From positions 914,501-978,500 of the forward strand of contig JAQFVV010012667.1 in the NCBI GenBank assembly GCA_028023455.1: a stretch of DNA of 64,000 bases, given 5' to 3'. Positions within the stretch are counted from its first letter, which is position 1. Every line of letters begins with the position of its first letter. Position numbers and translations under genes: made by a program. This stretch comes from Epiperipatus broadwayi (taxonomy: Eukaryota > Onychophora > Udeonychophora > Euonychophora > Peripatidae). Under the pieces are notes generated by a model that was given only the letters and a program-made list of their open reading frames with translations, had not been told where the DNA came from and did not search any database. Shown in pieces: positions 22,828 through 32,812 of this stretch.

Positions 22828-23805
22828 AAGGATAGTATAGAAATAGATATGATGAAATTGAAAATATGTAATGTTTTGTCAGAGGATCGGATATATATTA
22901 TATATGAAACATTACTTAATAGTAGATGAGGCTTTGTATTTTAAATATAAAAAAGAATTTTGGAGTATAGAAAAAGGATGGTTTATGGGATGTTCAATAA
23001 GTGTGATATTATCATCAGTAGTTGTAAGTAATATAGAGGAAGGTATAGTAGATGAGTTTATAAAAAATAAAGGAATTATAGAATATTATAGGTATGTGGA
23101 TGATGTTACTATTATTGGAAATAATAAAAGTATTGACAGGATGTTTAATGAATTGAATAATATTGCATATAAAATTAGGTTTACAGTGGAGAAAGAGGTA
23201 AATGAAATAAAATACATAAACATTTTTGTGAAGAGAGAAATGATGAATGAAATAGTGGTAAAGCATTATAATAAAAAATAGAAAAATTAGAGATTTAATT
23301 GATCCAAAATCATATCAGTCATAGTGTCAAAAAGTAGGGGGTTTAAAAGGATTTAAGTTAAAGAATGATAAACTTACATTAGATAAAAAAGAGGCATATG
23401 AGCAAAAATTAGAAGTAGAGAATGATTGTATTAAAATAGGATATAAAAGAAAGGTAATTAAAATAATTTTTAGAAATCAAAAAGAAATAGTAGAAATAAA
23501 TATGATAAGAATAAATATAAACATTAAGTAGGTGTCTATTTCATATTCAAGGGATGTGTATAAAAAATTTGTAAGAGAGAAGTTGCCAGATGATATAAGA
23601 ATAGCTTGGAAAAATAGTAAGTCTTTGAATAGATGGTTATATAGTACAAATAAGATAGATGGTATGAATAGTAAGGGAAGAATGTTTTATGAAATTGAAT
23701 ATGGGAGTTGTAATAAGGTATATATATAGGACAAACAGAATGAATGATAAGTGAAAGAGGGAAAGAGCATAATAAAGTGATGGATAAAAAGATATTAGGT
23801 TAGGT

Positions 23806-23899
<94 letters not shown>

Positions 23900-24030
23900 T
23901 AGATACTGGTCATAAAATGGAGTGTGAGAAGAATATTAAAGATATAAAACATGAAACATTATCAAAAAATAATGTTATGAAACTTTATATATTCAGAAAA
24001 ATTTTGATAGATGTGTAAATATAGTTAAAG
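22828..24030 (+). pseudogene. PLE-4 reverse transcriptase and GIY-YIG fragments
   Basis: The frame at 22871-23281 has GWFMGCSISVILSSVVVSN (G-x-x-MG block) and YYRYVDDVTIIGNN with the catalytic Asp pair near residues 76-77, then the FTVEKE.NEIKYI.IFV block. A stop follows at 23279. After further breaks the frame at 23532-23729 has SKGRMFYEIEYGSCNKVYI, the GIY-YIG N-terminus, with a stop in place of the expected Gly. After the microsatellite a LDTGHK block (about 23900) belongs to the endonuclease C-terminal half. Several stops rule out function. Confidence 0.8.
23808..23898. repeat. (AT)n followed by (TTA)n inside PLE-4
   Basis: About 60 bp of AT dinucleotides followed by TTA triplets, splitting the endonuclease-coding region. 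PLE-5 has only a short 'catatatatg' at the equivalent site (about 26590), so this is an in situ expansion. Confidence 0.93.
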
Positions 24031-24350
24031 GTCCAGTAAGATTTGGTGGGAAATGGGTATTATTAGATAATTGGAAGATTTAAAAATTATGTAAAAATGT
24101 CAGGGTTGTATTGGTGTATGAAGGTTTATAAAAGGGAAGGGGGAGTTGTATATTTATTTATTTATATAGGTATATTAAAATATATGTATATGTATTTATA
24201 TAGTTTTAAGTTATTATTATTATTATTGTTATTTTTTATGTTCTATTTTTTATTTTGTCATATGTTTATGCTTTTATACATGTAATGTTAATTATATTGT
24301 TGAAGGTAAAATAATGACCAATATTGTAGAGTAAGTGATGTATAAAACTT

Positions 24351-24391
24351 TATATCTTGAAAAGGTCTCAATAAGAGATGACAGCCATATT
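24351..24391 (+). ncRNA. Hammerhead-like relic, PLE-4 right end
   Basis: Stem I ATAT, core variant CTTGAAAAG, stem II GTCTC-AATAA-GAGAT, GAC in place of GAA, short stem III, stem I ATAT. Equivalent in position and sequence to 27062-27102. Confidence 0.38.
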
Positions 24392-24483
24392 GATAATTAA
24401 ATAATTGTAAATTTAATTAGTTGTTTATTTCAATTTTATTTAGATTGCTTATTATATTAAGTATATATCAATAACAACATAGT

Positions 24484-25000
24484 GGACAAATAATTACTTT
24501 TATATGGAATATTTGATCATTGCATATATTTCAATTTTATGTGTTTTGGCATTGTAAGTTTTTTGAATGTTAATGTATATAGAATTTTGCATATGGAGAA
24601 TGTAAAGAATATCATATGATCACTATTTCTTATGCTAGCACATTACTGTTATTAAAACATATGTGGACATTTTTATATTTTAATTTGAATGGAATTAATT
24701 TTAATTTTTTTTAAACAGTTATGGAGAATTGGGAAGAGAATTGAAGGATTAAAATACCAATAATCATTTTTAAATAAATGTAAACAGAATGGAATAATGC
24801 TTATGTCATGCATGTTCAGAATTAATAATGTGAAATTTTATAGAAATAAAGGTCAACATAATAAAATTCAAGTGACAATTTATAAATCTATCTAATGTGG
24901 AATTTGATAATGAACCATATCAAATGTTTTACATCAAGGAGTTAAGTATGTACTGCTTGTAAATAGTGATGTTCAAAAGGCAACTATTGTATGTGTGGAA
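24484..25000. other. Spacer between PLE-4 and PLE-5
   Basis: AT-rich DNA without a recognisable gene. The 5' limit of PLE-5 lies somewhere near its right end. Confidence 0.5.
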
Positions 25001-25089
25001 GCAGCAAATACAAAGAGTGTTTTAAAAGTTGAATTACAGTGAAAAACTAATAACATTGTAAATAAAAGAGTCAAATATAATAAGAAGGA

Positions 25090-26640
25090 ATGGAAAGAAA
25101 ATGATATAATATATAAAATTATTGAAAAAATAAAGAAAGTTTAATAGTAACAAGGGAAGATAAAAGTTCATGATTTGTAATTTTAAATGAGTTAGACTAT
25201 GAGAGAAAAATGAAGTTATGGTTAAACAATAATATAAAAAGTTAAGTAAAGATCCTGAAAATAAGATTAAAACAAAATATAAATTATTGTTGGATTATAT
25301 AAAAATGAAGAATTTAATTTATGAAAAGGAATATAAATGTTTATTTCCTACAAGTTTTGAGCATCTGTGTATAGTAGAAAAGATTAAGATACACAAAGAG
25401 AATTTGCCAATAAGAGTAATTTTGAATTTTAATAATTATATATTTAAAGGTCAGGTTATTTGGTATATAAAAAAATTGTAGAAATAATTGGATTTGACAA
25501 ATATTGTATAAAAAATTCTGAAAAAATTATTAATAAGTTAAGAAATATTAAGTTAAATAGAATGGAATGATTGCATAATTTGATATTGAGAAAATATACC
25601 AAAGTGTAACTAGAAAAAATAGTATAGAAATAATTATGACTAAATTGAAAATATGTAATGTTTTGTCAGAGGATTGGATGTATATTATTTATAAAACATT
25701 ACTAATGGTAGATGAGGATTTGTATTTTCAATATAAGAAAGAATTTTGGAGTATAGAAAAGGGATGAGTTATGGGAAGTTCAATAAGGGGGATATTATCA
25801 TCAGTAATTGTAAGTAGTATAGAGTAGGGTGTGGTAGATGTGTTTATAAAGAATAAAGAAATTATAGAATATTATAGATATTTGGATGATATTATTGTTA
25901 TTGGAAATGGTAGAAGTATTGACAAGATTTTTAATGAATTAAATAATAATACATATAAAATTAGGTTTACAGTGGAGAAAGAGATAAATGGATTAAAATA
26001 CTTAGATATTTTTGTAAAGAGGGAAATGAAGAATGAAATAGTAGTAAAACATTATATTAAAGATAGAAAAATTACAGGTTTTCAAAATCATATCAGCCAT
26101 GATGTCAAAAGAGGTTTTAAAGGAATTTAAATTAAAGAATGATAAACTTACATTAGATAAAAAAAAAAAAAAAGAGGCATATGAGTGACAATTAAAAGTA
26201 GAGAATGATTATGTTAAAATACGAATTAAAAGAAAGGTAATTAAAACAATTTTTAGAAATCAAAATTTAAATATTAGAAATAAGTATGATAAGAATAAAT
26301 ATAAACATTGTAAGTGGATTTCTATTCTATATAAAAGGGATGTTAATAAAAAGTTAGTAAGAGGGAAGCTACCAGATGATATAAGAATAGCTTGGGGAAA
26401 TAGTAAGTCTTTGAGTAGATGGTTATATAATACAAATAAGATAGATGGTATGATAGTAAGAGAAGAATGTTTTATAAAATTGAATATGGGGGTTGTAATA
26501 AGGTATATATAGGACAGACAGGATGAATAATAAATGATAGAGAGAATGAACATGATAGAGCGACTAATAAAAAAGATATTTGCTCAGGTCCATATATATG
26601 TTAATTAGATACTGGTCATAAAATTGAATGGGAGAAGAAT
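25090..26640 (+). pseudogene. PLE-5 reverse transcriptase and GIY-YIG remnants
   Basis: In order: a decayed first RT block (REDKSS-stop-FVILN, near 25155), KDPEN, then the frame 25287-25481 with YKCLFPTSFEHLCIVEKIKI and HKENLPIRVILNF (the HK..PlR.I block). Next come GSSIRGILSSVIVSSIE-like sequence broken by stops, and the frame 25831-26130 with YYRYLDDIIVIGNG (Asp pair near 25880) and GLKYLDIFVKRE. Traces of the GIY-YIG segment (FYKIEYG.CNKVYIGQ) occur near 26470-26520 in shifted frames. PLE-5 keeps the YIGQ that PLE-4 lost, but is otherwise dead. Confidence 0.75.
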
Positions 26641-27061
26641 ATTAGAGTTATAAAATATGTGAAATATTATTGAAAAAAGATATATTATGAAACTTTATAC
26701 ATTTAGAAAAATTTGGATAGATGTGTAAATATAGTTAAAGGTCCAGCAATATTAGGTGGAAAATTAGTGTTATTATATAATTGGAAGATTTAAAAATCAT
26801 GGTAAAAATGTCAGGGTTGAATTGGTGAATAAGGGTTTATAAAATGGGAGGAGGAGTTGTATATTTATTTATTTATATAGGTATATTAAAATATATAGTT
26901 GTAAGTTGTTATTATTATTATTGTTAGTTTTTTATGTATTTTTATTTTGTGTCATTTGTTTATGTATTTATATGTGTAATGTTAATTATATTGTTGAAGG
27001 TAAAATAATGTCTAATAGGTGGAGTAAATGTAGTTAATAAGTCATGTGATGTACAAAACTT

Positions 27062-27102
27062 TATATCTTGAAAAGGTCTCAATAAGAGATAAAAGCCAAA
27101 TT
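27062..27102 (+). ncRNA. Hammerhead-like relic, PLE-5 right end
   Basis: TATAT stem I, core variant CTTGAAAAG, stem II GTCTC-AATAA-GAGAT, AAA in place of GAA, then AAATTG. The same architecture as the PLE-4 copy, with independent changes. Confidence 0.36.
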
Positions 27103-27199
27103 GATAATTCAATAATTGTAAATATAATTAGTTGTTTGTAGTAATTTTATTTAGAGTGATTATTATATTAAGTATATATTAATAACAACATTGTAGAAA

Positions 27200-27990
27200 A
27201 ATAATTATTTTTATATTGGATATTTAACCATTCTATATATATAAAATAAAATATGGATGAGCAATGCTAATGATATTGGTGATGAAGAATGGGATTCTGA
27301 ACTATTAAACTGATATTATTTCAAACAAAAACAAGATAATTATGAAATAAAAGCAATGGATTCTAAACTTGACTAATAAAAAAAATATTTATCTACCAAG
27401 TTAAAATGGGTCATAAGGTTTAAAAACTAGAGAGAGAGACTTACAATTCAAAATTTTATTGAAACAACTGAATGATTAAAAATGAACATAAGAGTTGAAG
27501 ATGAGACATAACAAAGAACAAGAAATAAAAAACAATAATAAAGGCAATGTTGAAACTATTAATCAATAACTTCATTTTATCAGGGTACAAATAATTTGCA
27601 ATGTTATTATTTTAATGATATATTTGGGTCAGTAAGAGGGATTTACCACTATCCAAATAAAGCAAACAAAGATAACTCATAATGCAAAAATGGAATTAGT
27701 AAAGAATATTTAACTATTCCAATGACAATAATGAGGATAAACTTTAAATTTTATGATGTATTAATAAATTCTTAATAATTAAGTGTAACAGTATATAATA
27801 TGCTGTTACATTATTTTAAATTAAAATAAAAAGATTGTAAATAAAAATTGATTTATTAAAAAGAAAAAAAACTTAACTTAAAAACTGAAAATTAAAAGTT
27901 GTTTAACATATATAATATATCGCATAGATGGAATGAAAAAAAATATATAGCATAGATGGAATGAAAACTTTAAAAGTATTTTTTTTAAAA
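27200..27990. other. Gene-less stretch
   Basis: No recognised family. It contains a short imperfect tandem repeat of gcatagatggaatgaaa at about 27920-27968. Confidence 0.5.
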
Positions 27991-27991
27991 T

Positions 27992-28112
27992 AAAAAGTAT
28001 GTCTTGCATTGGTGGTCGAGAGGTCAGCGCGACTGCCTTGCACTAGCAGGCAGTTACCCGGGTTGCGGGTTCGCGTCCCGGCCGATGCTATGACACTTAA
28101 AAAAAAAAAGTA
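27992..28112 (+). mobile_element. tRNA-derived SINE with A-tail and target duplication
   Basis: 28006-28089 folds like a tRNA. The acceptor arms GCATTGG and CCGATGC pair. The A-box region is tggtcgagaggtcagcgc, the anticodon arm is CTGC..GCAG with a loop reading TTGCACT, and the B-box/T-arm is CGGGTTCGCGTCCCG. A short 'tatgacactt' tail and an A-run of about 11 follow. A 9-bp duplication (aaaaagtat) sits at 27992-28000 and directly after the A-run. The T-arm closing pair and one anticodon-stem pair are mismatched, and the second copy at 19.5 kb has the same layout, so this is a SINE rather than a functional tRNA gene. Confidence 0.75.
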
Positions 28113-28491
28113 TTTGAATGTACTTTTTTATAAAAAAAAAAAGTACAAGATCTAAAGATAAAGATTCCTATGTAATCTCAGTAAATGGAAATGGTTGTTT
28201 TATAAATTAAATGAAAAGCAAACTAGCCCTTGGGGCTCTTATATAAAAAAAGTCAGATGAAAGATATAGATAATAGAACAAAAAAAAGTAGATGTCCAAT
28301 AGAAGCAGCAAACCAATGCTTGGACCTTAATGAAAATGATTGGAACAGGAAATATGTTCAATGAATCTGGAGGATTACTATAAAAAGAAAAATATCCAAA
28401 TTAAGAACAGTTCCAGATTGATTTTTTTTGAGAGGGGTGATAAGACGTATGTGTCACACTCTCACTTATTTCAAATGAAATGACTGTTGAA

Positions 28492-28696
28492 TTATGAATG
28501 GTACTTTTGCAGACCCCAAATAATATAGGTATTGCAACTAAATAGTATCAGGATTGAACCAGCTAAGGCAGCCTCCAGATTGAAAACTACGGTATGAACA
28601 ACAGACCAATCCTCCATGAAATTATAACTAATAATATCTTCACGGGAATTGGGAGCAGGAACTGTGAGCTCTTCTACTGTAAGATATGAACTGAAA
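28492..28696 (-). CDS. Candidate 3'-terminal exon of an unidentified membrane protein
   Basis: On the minus strand a strong splice-acceptor-like sequence (a T-run then tttttcag) ends near 28690. It is followed by about 63 open codons to a stop at 28492-28494. The encoded segment contains ELTVPAPNSREDIISY, then MEDWSVVHTVVFNLEAALAG, then a hydrophobic stretch (SILILFSCNTYIIW) consistent with a membrane helix, and a short polar tail (GLQKYHS). Sequence complexity is clearly higher than in the surrounding DNA, and no transposon motif is visible. It resembles the last helix and cytosolic tail of a small four-helix membrane protein, but I cannot name the family. No partner exon is identified. Confidence 0.4.
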
Positions 28697-28759
28697 AATT
28701 TAAAAAAAAAGTAATTAAGAACTTTCATTAATATTTGACAAGGCAAACCTAATTTTTAA

Positions 28760-29170
28760 AATGAACTTTAATCTGACTTAAGATTTCAAAATCAATTATT
28801 GATGTTTAATTTTAAATATTTTGAGTTTTCTGATTTAATCATTTCCATTTTTTTTTAATATTTATTAACTAAATTATTTAAATGCATTAAATTTAAGTTG
28901 GGTACAGATGACTGCATAGATTTGTTAATGTTTAATTATTTTTTTATTTTCATATTGATTAAAATGAATAGATATTTGGTAAATACGATACCCCATGTTG
29001 AGTATCTAAAAATGTATTTATTCAAATATCTTTTATGTTGTTGGTGTCAATGTGGCATCTTATGATAAATACCATTGGGTTTCTTGTAAATTTCCCTCTG
29101 CAATTTTATCAATAGCTTTATATTTTGATAATTTATGCTTATTTTGAATGGGTTTTAATTTCAGGCTATT
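28760..29170. other. Gene-less AT-rich stretch
   Basis: If the exon at 28.5 kb is real, this would be intronic. No other signal. Confidence 0.4.
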
Positions 29171-29179
29171 TGTCTCATA

Positions 29180-29612
29180 GTTAGATCGATGCTGGTGGAG
29201 GGAAATGGTGTTTATATCAATATAATGTGAAGTGTGTTTAGCATACAGGGCAAAGCCCAATTGAATGCATGACCAAAGACATAGCCATTGTGTTGCAATG
29301 GACTCAGACATATTTCCTGCATCATTGACCTCTTTTTAGCTCTATGGATGGGAACTATAAGTCGGCAGAAAGACCGCTCTCCTCCCATATGTAGCATTTC
29401 TTTTTAATTATTTTATATACATGATTCTTTCGCCAAAACAGATGCACATTCCTGTACTGGACAAGGATCATGTCCCTCAAATAATATCACGCTATCAGAT
29501 GCACATTCCTGTCAGAGTGGTTTTATGCTAGCATCTTCATATTGCATTGGTTGCGACTATATATCTGGAAGCAGGTGTTGGTTTGGCTGCGAACCTTTAG
29601 TCTGAGATTGAA
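29180..29612. other. Higher-complexity island, possible decayed coding sequence
   Basis: Clearly richer in G+C than its surroundings. On the plus strand a frame open from about 29411 to a stop near 29602 has eight cysteines (SDAHSCQSGFMLASSYCIGC then DYISGSRCWFGCEPL). It has no ATG at its start and contains a duplicated DAHSC segment caused by the 17-bp direct repeat cagatgcacattcctgt (about 29440 and 29498). On the minus strand another frame (29212-29397) reads QHNGYVFGHAFNWALPCM. Neither is recognised. It could be a host exon, a decayed transposon or non-coding RNA. Confidence 0.3.
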
Positions 29613-29614
29613 CA

Positions 29615-30530
29615 ATTGTTTTGAAAAGATTTTAACTGTGTAATCTATGTAGCCTATCTGTACTCAACATTCTAAAGTAAAATTCATTATGTCCATCTGT
29701 GCAGATTGTTTAAAATTTAAAATAATAATAAAAATTTAAAAATTAATATTAAAATCCAAAAATAATAAATGTCATTCCTCAATTTTATTTATATGTGCAT
29801 TAATAAATGTTTTGTGTGTTAATTAAGGGCAGTGGCTTATTTTATTTTTTTAAATATTAATATATTTTGAGAATATAAATCTTTATTAAAACTTATAAGA
29901 ATTTATATTAAATCTCTGCATCTCCATGAGCTAGTGGTATGGGCTGATGGTCGGAATAAAATATATATGTAAAAGTTAGATCTTAACAATGCATATCTGC
30001 TTACTATATAAATTTTCCAGGTTCAAATAGGTTGGTGGCACCCTGTAGGACAGATATGTAAGAATAATAACTTTGAATATCATCCTTGAGCATTATATAA
30101 GTAAATATAACAATCATTTATAAACCAATTTTGATTTAACAATCATAAATAATATGATTGAAGGTGTCCAATTATTTATAAAAAAGGTTATTGCTAAAAA
30201 TAAATATTTAATCCTTAAACCATTATTTTAAAATAGTATATATACTTTTGATTAACAGTGTTCGATTAATAAGTAGTAAAATTGTATATACTCTAAATAT
30301 AAGAGCTTGACAAAACTTATTTTTGATATGCTAACACATAATAAAATCAATCATATTAACTGATCATGATATTTCTAAGAATAATAATGTGTTAATAGCA
30401 TAGTGTTTAGCAATAAGACTACAGGCAACTAGATACATTTTCATACCAATTTTTTTTTACATATTTTATAAATTAATAATAACAAAAAAGAAAACATATG
30501 TACTCTTGGTCAATTATAGACAGAAACTAC
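29615..30530. other. Gene-less stretch
   Basis: No recognisable gene, RNA or long repeat is seen. Confidence 0.5.
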
Positions 30531-30535
30531 ACAGA

Positions 30536-31060
30536 ACAAGATTTAAAATAGACAAAACTCACTATACATATTGCCAGACAATGCAAGCTAGAGTAATCAA
30601 TGGATGCCAGAAGTCTTATGCATAAAATCCCCATCTAGTGCCTCCTCATCCAATATCTCCAGACTAGTTTCTGGTTTGTGGCCTTTGTCAGTGAGAAGCC
30701 TTGGATTTAAGAGCACTGCATTTAGATCTTATGATCTAATGCAACCCTCCAGCAGCCACCTTTTATCTCCATTTAACTACAAAGCTATGAGTCTTAAATT
30801 GAAAACACCTTAATATTTTCAATCCAATCTCATTAGCTTATATGGTCATATAGGTATGAACTCAGTTCAGTACCTATACATTTTGGTGTCTTTGGTTCTT
30901 TAATAACTATAGTGACAAGCCAGAAACTAGTCTGGGGATATTGGATGAGTAGGCACTAGTTGGGGATTTTATGCACAAGCCTTCTGGCATCCATTTATTA
31001 CTCTAGCTTGCAGTGTGTGGCAGTATGTATAGTGATTTTTGCCTGTTTTAATAACAGTAA
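30536..31060. mobile_element. Terminal-inverted-repeat element, about 520 bp
   Basis: Left arm 30540-30665 and right arm 30912-31050 are inverted copies with few mismatches. Landmarks are gcaagctagagtaatcaatg and ccagactagtttctggtttg on the left, with their complements on the right. About 245 bp of unrelated sequence lies between them. No transposase is present (the frame at 30604-30813 mostly reads the left arm). It is a non-autonomous foldback or MITE of unknown family. Confidence 0.78.
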
Positions 31061-31064
31061 TAAG

Positions 31065-32640
31065 CAAGCATAAGAAATGGTGATCATGTGATGTTTATTG
31101 GTTTAGAACAAGATTTAGTTACATAATTAAATATTATTAAGGAAAAATCTCTTTGGATCTGTTTACAATTTTAATACATTACCATCTTTCAATGAATTAT
31201 TATTTACATCTATTCCTTAAATTGAATTTATTTTAACTTACTACATGTTTTATATTTGTATTTAGTTATTAAACATGGTTTTATGAATCTAGTATAATCC
31301 CAAAATCTATATCTGATGGCTAACAAGCTATCAATATTTAATATTAGGCAAGATAACATAATAGGTATTTTTAAAATATAATGATTTATACCACAATATG
31401 TTATTGACTTCCTATTTTATTTATCTATTCAGGGTACTAGACAGTCAACACTACTTTGAGAATCAATACTAGTATTGCTCTACATTTCAATCATTAATTT
31501 CATGTTATAGGACTCTCCCAACACTAATGAAAACATCAGCATTCTAAACAGAGATATAAATAATAAACAACAAAGATCAATTGCATAGATAAAATCACCT
31601 CAAATAGATAAGCACTAGATAACAATCTACCGATATAAAATAACTTTTGACAAATATTATTTCTTACCAACATTTGCTTAATGTTAAGTATTACAGTTTA
31701 TATTTCTAAATGCTACCTTTCAAGAATGACTCCATTGCTACCAATACTAAATTGTTGAAACTTAACAGTATGAAATATAGTGAAACACACAATATATCCA
31801 GAGATATAATGGGATTGAGCTAAGGCAAAATAAGCAAACAAACAACCTAGACCAAAGACTTTTCATGACTACAAATGGTCTGTAATCCTGATGTCACTTT
31901 TGGAGCACCTTTAGGGACATGAAAAGAAAGGGTGGTCAATCTCTTATTTAAATAACTATAAAAAATACATTATGAGAATATGGATTTAATCTGTTCAAAG
32001 CTCTATGGGTATCATACATGATTCACCCATAATGATGATTTCTATTCACACTCAGGATAAAGAAACAAGTACACTTGATGTGATGTAACATGTATATACT
32101 GCATATTTCAAATATTATACATGTATCATTATAATCATTAGATATGACAACAAACAAATTCTCATACTAATATCCCTTACCATATAAATGTAAACATTAA
32201 GCAATACAGGATATATTATTATTTAATATATGAAAATTACATTATCAATATTAATTCTACAGTGATCCAAAACTATAATTGTCATTAGCTGTAAATTCGT
32301 TATGTATTACATATAAAAACAACATCCAATGCACTTAAATTGATTAGAGTTGGATGTTACCTTTTTATTACCATTCAGAAATTGCAGCTTTTATAAATGG
32401 GAAAAAAATAAAACATTCAGATATATTAATCTTTAACTGAGGTTTAAAGTTTATATCTGCGCTAGAGATAATTTCTAAGTTAGAAGACGATTACTAATAA
32501 TCACTATTGTACTTATCTGAAGTGGATGGTGTCAAAGTTGTGAATGGAGTGAATTTGACAATGGTAAAATAAAAAATAAACATAATAGAATAAAATTTAA
32601 TGATTTATTGTAAAATAATTTACCCTTTTACTTGTGATCA
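31065..32640. other. Gene-less stretch
   Basis: No coding or structural feature is recognised. Confidence 0.5.
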
Positions 32641-32756
32641 TATTTAAAATATGAATATATGCGATTTGAACACAGACTTTTAAGCACCTTTCAACTACCA
32701 CGCTATCTCATACCACCGACACACATGACACACACATGTAGAAATCATAAATAATA

Positions 32757-32806
32757 CCAATATATGTAATTCAATCTGAACCAGCACTCATCAATTGGTC
32801 CAGATT
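32757..32806 (-). ncRNA. Hammerhead motif in the RTE 3' untranslated region
   Basis: It starts a few bases after the RTE stop codon (32813). On the minus strand: outer stem I ATAAT, internal loop, CCAA, core TTGATGA (first C changed), stem II GTGCT-GGTTC-AGATT (partly eroded), intact GAA, AT-rich stem III, stem I TTGG, then ATTAT closing the outer helix. It aligns base for base with the intact copy at 8.7 kb. Confidence 0.6.
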
Positions 32807-32812
32807 ATATCA

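Larger units (their letters stand above)
22325..24480 (+). mobile_element. PLE-4: decayed Penelope-like element with inverted left copy
   Basis: 22325-22820 is the reverse complement of 23975-24480 (about 500 bp, moderately diverged). The main copy starts near 22828, already inside the RT domain, and runs to 24480. It has the same layout as PLE-1. PLE-5 (from about 25000) is a close relative in direct orientation. An (AT)n/(TTA)n array at 23808-23898 interrupts the endonuclease region. Confidence 0.8.
25000..27200 (+). mobile_element. PLE-5: decayed Penelope-like element
   Basis: Homologous to PLE-4 over the RT, GIY-YIG and 3' region and extends further 5', giving about 2.2 kb. Its 3' end (26690-27200) is a direct copy of PLE-4 23975-24480. 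No inverted left copy is seen immediately upstream. Numerous stops and frameshifts. Confidence 0.78.

Noticed and set aside
27258-27315. Short frame starting MSNANDIGDEEWDSELLN
   Set aside because: Only 18 codons, with no continuation or splice context that I could support.
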